The position numbers and the translations under genes are program-made. A DNA stretch of 64,000 bases. Origin: Epiperipatus broadwayi (taxonomy: Eukaryota > Onychophora > Udeonychophora > Euonychophora > Peripatidae). The notes under the pieces are model-generated. The model ran no database searches. It was not told where the DNA came from and saw only the letters and a program-made list of their open reading frames with translations. The DNA is taken from assembly GCA_028023455.1 (NCBI GenBank), contig JAQFVV010000017.1:1674501-1738500 (forward strand), read 5' to 3'. Shown here piece after piece: positions 25,261 through 36,790 of the stretch. Numbering within the stretch: position 1 is the stretch's first letter; every line of letters starts with the position of its first letter.

Positions 25261-25639
25261 TTTCAAATACCTATTCTTATAATATTTTTTTAATTTTAAT
25301 GACTTTAGATAATCTGTTACATTTATGTGCTAATTGTGGACATTTATATTTTCACTATAGTAATTTTCCACTTGCTTTCTTCAAGAAGAGGATTAGTTCT
25401 AATTTGGAATTGTCCAATATAAATTTTTAATAAAATTTATTCTCAAATAGTAGATTATGATTGGTATTATTGACATCTTTGCTTTATATAATCTAATGTT
25501 ATGCATATTCTCATATTAACTAGATTAACAGTAGATAATCCATCAGTATCAGTACATTCACTACATTTAAATTGGAGAAAAATTTGATACTGTGCCATTT
25601 TTAAATTGTTAACTACTTAATTAAAAACAATAATCAATT
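25261..25639. other. AT-rich DNA, nothing recognised
   Basis: No motif seen. Confidence 0.4.
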
Positions 25640-25885
25640 AGTTTATTGATCGGGAAGGTCCAGCACCGGAAATGATAGGAATTGGAGTTGTGATCCTTGT
25701 ATCTTAAGTTCCAGCATTTGGTACTCTCCCCCTGTACTAAATCATGCTAAGAAAATAATGAAATGATTTATTGTTTGGGGGTTCATAAAAATTTTGAGTA
25801 GTGGATATAGGAGCTGGAACTATGATCCATGAACTTGATCTAGAATCTACCAATCTATCACTGAACTACTGAAAGTAAAATAAAT
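25640..25885 (-). mobile_element. SINE-B tandem dimer
   Basis: On the minus strand two consecutive units occur. The first begins GTTCAGTGATAGATTGG and ends TTTATGAACCCCCAAACAAT. The second begins near ATGATTTAGTACAGGGGG and ends CTTCCCGATCAATAAA. The same head-plus-AGCAATAAA arrangement is seen at 28325-28560, also as a tandem pair. tRNA-like head motifs are diverged, so the parent tRNA is not named. Confidence 0.6.
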
Positions 25886-27227
25886 GATTTATTACCCCTC
25901 TTTTCTTCCATAGCGTAAGCTTGTGGTTAAAACACCTGTAGAGGTCCCTACTATCGCATTTTTACACGCATATTATCGAGGTTATAGCCTCAGTCGATAT
26001 TACTTACTTAGAATTCATAAGTTTAAGTTCCACATGATGAGAGTCATACTACTTAATGTTAGTAAAATTATGTTTTTATTTGGTATATGTGATGTCATCC
26101 AGTAATCTTATATCATTTATCTCGATGAGTAGAATAGTTTGCTGGTAAGCAAAAAGTTTTTGGATTGATTTTTGATTGAAGAAAATCTGGAGAATTGAGA
26201 TTGAGAAGCTGTGTTCTATCTCCAACAGTAAAGGTTATATTTAAATAACTATTGAAGAATTGATAAGAAAGCCGTGATTGGATGATTGATTGTCTGCAGC
26301 GTATTGAAAATGAACCTGACTTTATTACTTGGTTAAAAAGCAACAACAACAATAAAAAAAAACTGAAATATTTAAAACTCATTTCGTGAGAATTTAGATT
26401 TAGTAACTAACCTTGTTAATGAACCGAGTTACTATTTTAAAAACAAACATGACTTATTTTGTCTTTTCTCTATAATATAGGCTTGGCAAGAAAATTTATG
26501 TCTATTTGCCTTTGCACCATATAGATGGTAATTAATGTTTTCACTTACATTATTGTTTTGATTACCTTACTTAACTATATAGGACATGTTAATTGCATGA
26601 CATGTTAATTGTTTAAATTATGCTTCTCATGATGAGGTTGGTTTCTTCACTTTTCATTATTATATCAGTCTATATGTTACACATTATAGTCTTCCTATAC
26701 CTGTATTTTCATATTTGCACTTTTAGTTAAACGTAATTTTAAAAAAAATGAAAGAAAAAAAGTTAAAAAATTGGAAATTAGTTTTAAAATTTTTTAATTA
26801 TCCTGTATTAAAAAAATATTAACATGTTAGACTGTTTGATATAATATTATTAATAGCAATTAAAGTTCAAATGAAAACTGAGAAAAAAAAAGATTATAAC
26901 CTTTTTTAGCATCTTACACATAATTTAGAGAACTTTCATTTGCTTTTAGGAATAATTTCAGATTGAAAATTGTGAGTTTAAATATATAATGATGGCAAAG
27001 CACATGAGTTATGGATGGAAATAATTGTTTAACATGTAAAATATAGTTAAACAACAACATTTTTTTTAAAGTAAGTTATTTAAGGATTTTTTTCTTATAA
27101 AACCACATATTTAATTCTTTGACTGATTTTAAAAAGATGCATAGAGATGTTTTAAACAAATTTTGAATTACAGTTTAAATAAAGGGAAAATGATTATTTA
27201 GTCTACTTCAATGATTTTATATAATAT
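25886..27227. other. AT-rich DNA, nothing firmly recognised
   Basis: A minus-strand open frame at 26113-26382 starts with an L-rich stretch that looks like a signal peptide, but that arises from a CAA-rich run on the plus strand. I see no family similarity and do not call it a gene. Confidence 0.4.
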
Positions 27228-28062
27228 AAGGGGTTTGAACACAGACTTTCAAGTTTCTTCAACTATTCTCTATCTCATACAACTGATACACATGTCCACA
27301 TACATGTGAAAAAGATAAATGATCTCCAATATATGGATTTCATGCTGAAACAGCACTCACCTGTTGGTACAAATCATCAGCCCCAGCACATATATATAAT
27401 CAATGCTAAGTTTATATTAAGATAGCAAATCTTCAAACTTTAATGGACAGGCTTCAATCTACTTCACCCTTCAACTCTTCAGCCATCCATACCATTGAAA
27501 ATTTGATGATGGAATGTCCAAATCCCTTGTTAATGGCAATATTATTGTCATGTACCATGTTGACTTTAAGTCAATCTGACCCCTCATGGGATAGAATGTT
27601 GACCAAGTGTAATAATTAGAGTTGTACTTAAATATTATAAATTCAGTTTGTATCCTGCCCATCCCTCTTCTGTATATTTAAATGGACAAGGTTCTATACA
27701 TGAGGGATTAGATTGACTTAAAGTCAACATGGGCATGACATAATATTTATAAAGGAATTTGGGCATTCCATCTTCAGATTTTCAATGGTATGGGTAGCTA
27801 AAGAATTGGAAAATGGAGCAGATTGAAGTCTGTCCATTAAAGTTTGAAGATTTTCTGTGATTAATATAAACTGAACACTGATTATATATACATGTCGGAG
27901 GTGATTATCTGGACGGACTGATGAGTGCTGGTTCTGTACAAAATGCTTATATTGCAGATCATGTATCTTTTTAATGTGTGTGGTCATGTGTGTCAGTTGT
28001 AAGAGATAGATTGGATAGCTGAAGGGAGCTTGAAAGTCTGGATTCAAATCTCCTATATTACC
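27228..28062. mobile_element. HF2 foldback element with two decayed hammerheads
   Basis: Inverted arms of roughly 340 bp, about 27228-27570 and 27720-28062, around a ~130-bp centre. Outer ends are GGGGTTTGAACACAGACTTTC and its complement ending GAAAGTCTGGATTCAAATC. The right arm has CTGATGA at 27918-27924, helix II GTGCTG..CTGTAC, then AAAA in place of GAAA and a mutated cleavage region. The left arm (minus) keeps GAAA but has CAGGTGA in place of CTGATGA. Arm divergence is clearly larger than in the HF1 copy at 52510, so this insertion is older. No coding sequence. Confidence 0.75.
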
Positions 28063-28324
28063 TCCAAACTCTATGAGTATATTAATTATCTTTGTACTTA
28101 AATATTTCAATGATTTTATTAAAATTAATTACAGTATTGTCATTGGACTAAGAAAGAATAAGAAGACAGCTCATTCAATTGTTTTATTAATTTATAGCCT
28201 ATTATTTAACGTATTTTTTCTTTTATTTTTATTTTAAAATTTGTGTGTATATATATACAGTATTTATAACACATATATATAATGTCTCTATACATGTTAA
28301 ATATTTTCGTAGATTAATTGTCCT

Positions 28325-28560
28325 GTGCAGTTTGGGGCAGCGGTCGAGTGTCCGACCTGGGATTAATAAGTCCCGGGATCGATTCTGAATCTTATACTTT
28401 TTATGAACTCCTGAGCAATAAAGTCTAGTCTTTTTGTCTTAGTTCGATGCAGTGGTAGAATATCCAACTTGGAATTGGAAAGGCCCCAGGATTGATTCTG
28501 GCGGTTGAACCTTTTATGATTTCCCAAGCAATAAAGCCATGAACCTTTTTTATGAATTAA
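28325..28560 (+). mobile_element. SINE-B tandem dimer
   Basis: Two tandem units. Unit 1 has GGGGCAGCGGTCGAGTGTCC, the B-box-like GGGATCGATTCTG, and ends TTTATGAACTCCTGAGCAAT. Unit 2 has GATGCAGTGGTAGAATATCC, the B-box-like AGGATTGATTCTGG, and ends TTTATGATTTCCCAAGCAAT. A-box-like AGTGGTAGAAT and B-box-like motifs point to a tRNA-derived pol III promoter. Each unit is about 105-115 nt. The dimer arrangement recurs at 25640-25885. Confidence 0.75.
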
Positions 28561-28562
28561 GA

Positions 28563-30227
28563 TGTAAACAAAAAAATGAATGGGGAATTTCAGTATAATG
28601 ACTGCAGATGTATGTTTGGCAATGATGTTGCTAGGTAACCACCAATTAAAATTGACAGCCCCAAGCTGAGTTTACTCACACAAAAAGCTATTTTTGGTTA
28701 GAGCAAATAGTTTAGTTTGAGTATGTCAGTCTTAGTTGGTGATCATCTAGCACTGTCATAGTTGCACATATTTCTCTAGTTATATAGAAACTTCCCACTC
28801 ATTTTTTATTTATTTACAATATATATATATATATGTTTCAAACATATACATTTGTATGAAAACATGCATTTCATATAGTTTGTTGTCCTCTGTGGATTTT
28901 AGTGTTTGCAGCAAGGCTTGGAAGAAAGTGTTGCTGATATGGTAGTCTTCTCTATTTATACAACACTGCCAAAGATTAATCAAATAAGTCAATGATTTAA
29001 TTATAAAGTTTGAGAAAGCAAATACATTGATGGATAAGAGTAATAAATTAATTCTATAGAATTTGAATGAACTTACTGGAGATTATTGTAAATGGAGTTA
29101 AACTTTTCCATGATAACCAGAACTTAGCAATAGTTTATGTTAAATCTTGTTTACATTACCAGAAGTCTCATACTTAATGAAATGCAATAGACATCTAATT
29201 GTTAAGAAGTTATAAAATGTTCCTTAAGTAAAAAACTTTAATAAATAGCATATACAGTATTACTTCAAATATAAAATGCACATTTTTTCAAATTTTGGAC
29301 CTGTAAAAGAAGGTTATGTCTTAAATTGGGAACAAAAATTTTTAACATCTTATTTCTGCGAATCTTTGTTTTTTACGATTGTTACTTGTGTAGAATGTTA
29401 AATCTTTTTTAATCAAAAGAAGAAAAAAATTTAACATTAAGTGTCCATATTTTTTTGGATTAATTTTGTAAATGGCTTTAAACTTCAAACTGCCACTTTT
29501 AATGTTATTTTGCCGATTTTACCATTATTTTATCAAGAAAATTGTACCGAATAACCTTTCGATTTTTTTACAACTAATAAATCAATAGAACAACAAGATA
29601 AGAACCTGCCTTTACTCTGGTTGGTTGTTTCTTATTCTCTTGTCAACAATTTTGACAGTTCCGGTATCTTCACTTGATTTCAAAGTGAAAATGTTTGTAT
29701 GTTTTAGAATCCTTTTTTAAAATACATTTTAATCTTTTTCAGAAAATAATTGTAACAATATAAATTATTTTAGAAGAATGAGTTAGATTTTGATAGAAAA
29801 ATTTACTTTTACTTGAAAATGATTGAGAAAGAAATTCAATGACATATGCTGTGTTCCCGGCTCTGGTGAGCGACCAGCAAACATGAATATAAATTAAGTA
29901 AATAGACCAACAGTTTAAACATTGCACACTTTTATTAATGCAAAATAATTTAACATAATATGACAATAATTATGAAATTAACATGAATAAATAAACTCTG
30001 CCTTCACCAATATAAGAATAAAATTCTGTATCAAAATGGATTTTGATTCAGATCCAAAAGTCTATAGTTATATACTAAATAAATTCACTATATTTTCCCC
30101 TGACATTGAGCTCATACCCATGAAGATCCCCTTAGGGCATTTATAAAATATATAAGATCGGTGCGATCTGTTTCACTTCTAATTGGCTGGATTACCTCCA
30201 GGCACCGAGATCCTGGGATCACAGTAA
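28563..30227. other. AT-rich DNA, nothing firmly recognised
   Basis: No TIRs, tRNA-like or RT motifs. A less AT-rich patch at about 30090-30220 (ending near GAGATCCTGGGATCACAG) adjoins the foldback that follows and may be an unidentified repeat. Confidence 0.35.
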
Positions 30228-30452
30228 ATAGAGGGATTTGAACTTTGGGTTTTTAGGCTGTATTGATCCTCTACTCCACTTCAAACAACTGATACATATG
30301 ATCCCTAACATATGTATAAATATTTCATGCATGGTATACATATATTGGGGATCATTTATCTTTTTCACATGTATATGGTCATGTGTATCTGTTGTCTGAG
30401 ATGGAGTGGAGGATGAATATAGGCTGAAAATCTGAAGTTCAAATCTCCCTAT
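30228..30452. mobile_element. Short foldback element sharing HF2 termini
   Basis: Inverted arms run from AGAGGGATTTGAACTTTGGG and its complement (CTGAAGTTCAAATCTCCCT) to an inner ATATGTATA../..TATACATAT. The outer ends (GGGATTTGAAC..) match HF2 at 27228 and 62958, and the arms include the ACTGATACA(C/T)ATGA block of HF2. No hammerhead core is present. Probably an internally deleted HF2 copy. Confidence 0.65.
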
Positions 30453-31522
30453 TTAATAAAAAAAATGGTTTTTACAAATTTTCATTACCCTGATTAATCT
30501 TTTGAACAAGCAACATATGAAATACAACAAAATATTTACCAATAATGTTGAATTTTCAGTGAAATAATCTTTTTTACAGCATTTCAGGAATTCAATTACT
30601 ATACTCACGAATAAAGTTAAGAGTTGAATATTTTCCCTGATTATTTTAGTTTTACATATTGGAGTTGATTACAGGTTTTTTTTTTTCCACTTGTGATCCA
30701 ATGAGCAGACTTAATTTCCTTGCTTAAAACTAAGAATACATTTAGAAAAACATGACATCATAAAATCATTAAAAATTAGACCAGCAAATTTAGAAATTTT
30801 TTCTTAACTATTGAAATAATATTAAAAAAATATATATAATAAAATTATTTAAATTCACAATGAAATAACAAAAACAGTTTTTTTCTATTACATTGTTTTT
30901 TTTTGTCTTTATTATGTGTTTTAATTTTCATCACAATTTATATAATATTTTGCATGTGGTTTTTTTTATATGACCAGTTCATGCAGAAAATGATACATTG
31001 ATAGGAAGCCTGCAATAAATATAGGTATAACTTTGATATTATGGTTCAACTTTGACTGAATTAAAAAATAAATTTGTCAAGGGTTTTTTGAAATATTACA
31101 TTATATGGAAAAGTGCTGAGAAAATGAAAGTAGGAAACAGTAGAAGCATTAACAAGAGTGGATTTGGAAGAGAATGAAAACGTTGGATAAATAACAAGAT
31201 ATTGAAAAGAGTAAACTGGAAAATGATTTATTTTACCAATTAAATTAAAGAAGAGAAACTATATCGGACATCCATGGAGAAGAATTTTGAAGCACTTGTT
31301 GGAAAGGACTACAGAAAATTAAAGGTTGAAAGGGTAATGGAAGGATGAAGTTAATAATTCACCTTAAGGAAGATGGTTAGTATTAACTTTTGAAGAATTG
31401 TGCCCATAATAGATAATGGAGAAACAGCGTTATCAGTTTCCACTGATAATAGGATAATTGTAATTACAATTAAAACAATGAAAGTAGGTGAAAATGAAAA
31501 ATATTTGAATGATAGTTATTTT
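30453..31522. other. AT-rich DNA, nothing recognised
   Basis: Homopolymer-rich; no supported feature. Confidence 0.4.
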
Positions 31523-31716
31523 ACAAAACTTGTACTATTCAAGTTAATATGAAAAGGTAAATAAATTGCAATAAGACTCAAGAGCATTAAGCTAGTTTTC
31601 GGCAGGTCGCTACCAGAATCATAGTGCTAAAACCTGCAACAAGCTAGTTTAGTGTTCTTGAATCTTATAATAATATATTTACCTTTTTATATTAACTTGA
31701 ACAGTACAAGTTTTGT
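31523..31716. repeat. Compact MITE-like palindrome (~194 bp)
   Basis: Near-perfect inverted arms of about 75 bp. The left begins ACAAAACTTGTACTATTCAA and the right ends TTGAACAGTACAAGTTTTGT. The inner part includes AGGTAAATAAATTG opposite ATATATTTACCT, and GCTAGTTT opposite its complement. The short central segment is GC-richer (GGCAGGTCGCTACC). No open frame. The family is unknown and I see no other copy in this window. The duplicated target, if any, is too short to see (perhaps TA). Confidence 0.8.
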
Positions 31717-34159
31717 ATGATTACATATTTTATGAAAAGTGTTATATAGCAAGTTACAGAGCAAATTATTTTTTTTTCAAATAACTTTGAAATGGGTTAA
31801 CTGATGAAAGAAATTAGAATGAAAATTTCAAAATTTAGACAGAGATGTTAGTAAGGTTAGGAGAGCATTATGTAGATCTTTAAAGTTACTAATAAGTAAA
31901 AGATTTAAAATTTTCAGTGTGTTGTTTTAGATTTGGAAGTGTTGGCATGGTAGAGATTGGAAAAGATAAGTTTGGAGGACAAAATTAGTGATATAGAAAT
32001 GTTGAAAAATGTATTATGTATATATATATATTGAGGAAATTAAACAAGAGAGCGTGAAGCTGGTCTAGGAATAAATTTAGCGGTAGTATAAGTTAGAAAA
32101 GAATGTGGATTGTGAAAGATAGAAAGATAAAAAAAAAAAATTTGTGAGCGTTCAAAATGCAAAACAATTATTGGAAGCGCTTTAAGATAGTTATCTAGAG
32201 GAGCAATGTGTATGATCTACCATTTATATCATCAGTGATGCCAAGATGCAAGATAGTATAGATTTTTTATTAAACAAGAACACCCTGTTTTTCAACAACC
32301 TCTGGCCCATTAGCTAAATGATATTCTTCCATAGATCTTTTCTGAGATTTTTTTAATTATAATTGAGATAAAGCAAGAAATTGTCATAGTGAATCTGTTT
32401 TAGCAGAAATATCAATACCATTTTAATGTTGTAAAGAAGCCATACATTCAGTTTTTATAGAAATACCTTGTCCCCTTGATGAAGGGTTGTTTCTTATTAC
32501 AATTCTAGCTATTTACTACTATTGGATGGCTAGCTGGATTTGCTGAAAGAAAATCCTAAGTCTGTTTTGAATTCTGAGAAAAATAAGCATCCCATTTACG
32601 TTCAAATTTTAGATCATGGTATTCCAGGAAGATTCAACACCAGTTCATCACAAAAGCTTTTTTTAAAAATTACAGAAAATTCACGATCTTACACATGAAA
32701 ATAGATGGTCAGAAATAGTAGCTGTAAATGCTGTTCTCATGAGTGATTATAGTTGTGTAAACTTTCCACGTTGGTATTGCATAACATTTAATTATTCTGG
32801 CACAATTCACAGCAAGCAGTTACACTAATTATGTTATGAATAGGAAAGTGGGTAATTGTAGTTCTTGAAATGTATCAACGTTTATTGTGATCGAAGTGTT
32901 ACTCAAGGTTCCCTCTGCTTAAATAAAATCTTTTATATTGGTATACACGGGTTCCTTCTTGGCAAAGATTGACAAGATTTTCTAAAATAATTCATTAATG
33001 AGATGAAATTTCTACAAACTACTGAAAAATAAGTTGTCAGTATGATACTTATTTTGAAGACTTTCTAACGATCATCCAGAAAAGTTATTCAGCATTTCAT
33101 TTAAGAGTCACTGACTAAATCTAATAAAATTAGCAATAAGAGTATTGTATATAAATTTTGATGTAAACTGAATAATTTCATCCGTCAAAACTATTTTAGG
33201 AAAAATGTATTGGTAATAAACATGATACTGCTTGGCTTACATGCATTTTCTATGCTGTGGTGTTCACTGAAATAGAACACAGATTAATAAGAGAAGTAGC
33301 CTAATTTGAATGCAATTTGATCCATTTTGTGGATGCATTTTTTTTTATATTCGCAATTTCTTGACGTAATTTAAAAGCATTTTTATGATTGCCAGCTGCT
33401 CATTAAAATCATGAATAGTCATACTTTTGAAGTATCTTCAGGTTTTCTCACACAAGTTTCTTGTTCTTATTGATAAATAAAAATTATATCTTGAATAGTG
33501 GACTTTAGTATCCATTTTTGTCAAGAAGAAATTATATATTATGTGCATGAATTTGAAGCCTTGAAGTTTAAAATTTGGATTAAAATTATGGAAGTTTTTT
33601 TAGCATTCTAATGAGTTTTTGAATGTTTCTGATTATTTTAAAATAATTAATTTTCAAAGCTTTAATGTTTCTGGGTAATTAATTAATGTGCCAAGTAAAT
33701 GTATCCAATATTACTAGTTAAAATATCGATAATCTTTAGTAATTTTGGTGTTCCAAAAAAGCCTGTTTGGTAAGCATTTAATGCTGAAATTCATTAAATG
33801 GATGGTAATATGTTTGCAAGGCAAAGAAAATTTGAAAAATTACTTTTGACAACTTGAAAATGAAGAAAAGTAAGAGATTATAAGGAATTTTTTTTGATTG
33901 AAGGGGTTATTTTTGGAATTTTCTGATAATATTAAGCCTGCCAGATAAACTCCAAACCATTTTTGTCCTTTTTAATTCCACTTTATGTGATTCTAGATGA
34001 CCTAAATCAAGTTAATTATCTATTCACTACAGTATCAGTAAACAAAACAAATGTGTTAAAACATCTTTGTTTAATCACATTTATTTTCTAGACTAATTTT
34101 GAACTGAGTAAAGGTCATACAGATCTTCTAAAAACATCATATGCCTTGTGTGATTTCAT
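31717..34159. other. AT-rich DNA, nothing recognised
   Basis: Purine-rich on the plus strand in places. No supported gene or repeat. Confidence 0.4.
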
Positions 34160-34265
34160 ATGGTGATAGAAAGACGGAATCTCGAGCATAAGGTCGTTGA
34201 GTCAATTCCGGTTCTGGAAATTCCAGCAATTGAATTTTTTACAAACTTCCAAACATTAAATTACT
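34160..34265 (+). mobile_element. SINE-B copy
   Basis: The head reads GGTGATAGAAAGACGGAATC with the B-box-like GGTCGTTGAGTCAATTCCGG. The 3' part reads TTTACAAACTTCCAAACATT, a diverged version of the family's TATGAACTCC..AGCAATAAA tail. Single unit. Confidence 0.55.
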
Positions 34266-35514
34266 TGATTATTTATTTATTTTTTCTCAGTGATGAAAGT
34301 TTATTCATCAAAAAAAGGTAAAAGTACAGTTAAATAAGAGGTTTACAAAGAATGGTAAAAATGAAACATGGTGAAAAGGGAAGGATGCATATGAAAAGGG
34401 AAAGGGATGTGTAAAGGGTGTGTATTAACCATTAAAGACAGATGAATGTTACAATTAGGAATTATTTGTAAAGTCTAGAAATCAAATATGAATAGTCTTT
34501 AAGGAGTGCAATATTGGGAAATCCAATTTGCGGTAGATAACTTGAGAAATAGGAAAACACTTGGAGATAACATAAAATACGGACTAAATCAATCTACTGT
34601 TCAGTTCTTCCAAATGGCCTCGAATATCTTCACAAGAGAGCAATCCCAAATACTTTGGAAAAATTATGGAAAAACTATGGAGAACAAGGAAAAAAAAAAT
34701 TCAAGCTTCAAAATATCTCTGCTGAAAACCATTCTAATCCATCATGAAAATCACATGAACAGCAAAAGGCTAGCCCTATCAATCACAATATTGGAAGTAA
34801 TAAAATTAAATAAGGTGGATTACTTGCAATTAGAATCATGTTGCCAAACTACAACTTATTTTGCAATAATACATGGATAAAATCACTCATAACAATAACC
34901 TTAAAGAATCGCCATAAATAACGTTATTTTTTCTATCTTGTGACTGAGAAAAACCAATGTTGGTAACGATCACCACAGCGCTCTCTTCTCAGCCCCCTCC
35001 CTCAAAAGAACTAGTATTTAGGTCCCCATCGGCATCCTCCCAACAACCGGACTCTCTCATTCATTCAACAAAATTAAGTGAAATGAACATTTTCATTAAA
35101 ATATAAAATCTCTGTAGAAATCATTTATAATTTCAGTGGCTGCCATATATTTACATAGCGTTTTTATAAAAGTTGAAATTATTCTTATTTATGATTACTT
35201 TGTTGATACAGCTTGTATATGAAAAGAAAGCTAAAAAACTCCCCTTTCTAATAGGGATAGTTTTAGAGAAATTTAATTCCCTAAACTAGAAAAAAGGGAA
35301 CGAAACAGGGAGCCAGAAACTGTGATTATTTATTAATTCAAAGAATCTTATTAGCAGCAAATCAAAATCATTTACATTGTTATTAATTTACATAGTTTTT
35401 AATTATTTAGTTCAGATCTGTATTACCATACAAGTGAATGAGCTAGGAGTGAAAACATTATTGTATTTTCATTTTGAACTTGTAGTTCTATAGTTAATTA
35501 AAAACGTAAAAGGT
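34266..35514. other. AT-rich DNA; one unexplained 124-codon open frame
   Basis: The plus-strand frame 34506-34880 is not low-complexity and is the longest unexplained frame in the window, but I see no motif, no splice structure and no family resemblance. It may be a remnant of a transposon protein or chance. Confidence 0.25.
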
Positions 35515-35690
35515 GGCTACTGGAGTGCTCTCAGATCCAAGCCTTCTCACTGATGAAGCCACAAGCTAGAAACTAGTCTGAGGATGTTGGATGAGTAGGT
35601 ATTAATAGGGATTTTATGTATAAACCTTGCATCCATTGATTACTAAGGCTTGCATTGGGTGGCACTACTGTATGGAGAATTTGCTATAAA
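35515..35690 (+). mobile_element. HF1 single arm with hammerhead
   Basis: Plus-strand HF1 arm from GGTGGCTACTGGAG..AGTGCTCTCAGATCCAAG, through the ribozyme at 35535-35592, to GGTGGCACTACTGTATGGAG. The inverted partner arm and the tail are missing, and no 13-bp duplication was found, so this is a truncated or rearranged copy. Confidence 0.75.
35535..35592 (+). ncRNA. Type I hammerhead ribozyme, HF1 copy at 35.5 kb
   Basis: CTGATGA and GAAA boxes are intact; predicted cleavage after C35578. Helix I pairs TTCTCA with TGAGGA. Relative to the 53084 copy both strands changed but pairing is kept (a G-U became A-U, a G-C became G-U). The distal helix ATCCAA/TTGGAT is intact. Helix II is one nucleotide shorter (AGC..GCT plus an unpaired A) and probably weaker. 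Helix III is the self-complementary ACTAGT. Confidence 0.7.
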
Positions 35691-36659
35691 TTATACATTA
35701 CTTATTGTAATTGAAGTGGGCTCAAACCTGTGATATATACTGTATTCCTACAAATTGAAAATCTTATTAAAATTCAGAATTATCAACATCGTATTTCTGA
35801 AGTTAGTATGATAATTTTATATTATAAATTCGCACAGAAGTTGTATTTAAATAGTAATCAAGCAAGTTTATTTTAAATCTTTTTAGTAAACACTGCATGC
35901 ATTTAAATTATTAACAAACTTTTAAAAAATAATTAAAATGCTTTGTGCTGAAACAGTAAAATAAAAGATCGTAATAATGCCAGATGGTAACAAAATAATC
36001 GAGATCCCATTAAAGCTGCTTAAAACTTCAAGTTGACCAAAATATCAAATCTCGTCCAGATTCAATGGCAGTCGTAAATGTCAAAATGTTTATGCAAAAT
36101 AGATCATTTCTGCCAGGTTGAGCTACTTTGCCCGCAGGAAAAGCTTGACCTCGCTGACCTTTGGTCACTTTGTTTTTGGCTACATGTTCTTTTTTTAAGA
36201 TAGTCAATGAGTAATCTGACAAAATCCAGTTCAGATAAAATTTAGCTTGTATATTTTTCAGATCTAAATCTACTCATTATAAAATAACTAGTTAGGTTAA
36301 TCTTACTGACAAGGAGACGTTGAGCATTTCGGGTGACACTTGCTTAAAAGTCAGACCTTTTTTTTTTTTTTTAAATATTTTTTTGGCATCTATCCTAAGA
36401 CTTTTTTTCTAAATTTTGTCTTTATGGTACCTTCGCTTAGAAGTGGGGGAGGGGGATTTCACATCATGTTCTGCAGCCACGCTTATGTTCCAACAGATTT
36501 TTATTTCATTTTATATGTTAATCATCTGAATTAGCTTACAATTTTTAATTCAGTAAAGTAGTACTTATAATTTATGTTTGAGTAAAGTATGGAAGTAAGG
36601 AATGTTTAGACTTATTTTAATACATTCATTTGATATGCATTTTAAATAAATAAGTGATC
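35691..36659. other. AT-rich DNA, nothing firmly recognised
   Basis: A minus-strand frame at 36028-36222 contains a locally GC-richer segment but no recognisable domain. Confidence 0.35.
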
Positions 36660-36790
36660 AAATTGTTTTATTACTCAAGAATTCATAAGAAGTTTGTGCA
36701 TCGGAAGAATCAGAAATGGAACCCGATTCATAAGCCTTGAGCCCCAGAGTCCACCATTCATTTCACTAAACCATGCAGGGCACATCCTTA
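36660..36790 (-). mobile_element. SINE-B copy
   Basis: On the minus strand: GGTTTAGTGAAATGAATGG head, GAATCGGGTTCCATTTC region, and the tail TTATGAATTCTTGAGTAAT, matching the family tail TATGAACTCC..AGCAATAAA. Single unit. Confidence 0.6.

Noticed and set aside
26113-26382. Small secreted protein with an L-rich signal peptide
   Set aside because: The leucine run is the complement of a CAA repeat; no homologue, splice context or downstream motif was seen.
30228-30452. Third hammerhead-bearing foldback
   Set aside because: It shares HF2 ends, but no CTGANGA/GAAA pair is present on either strand.
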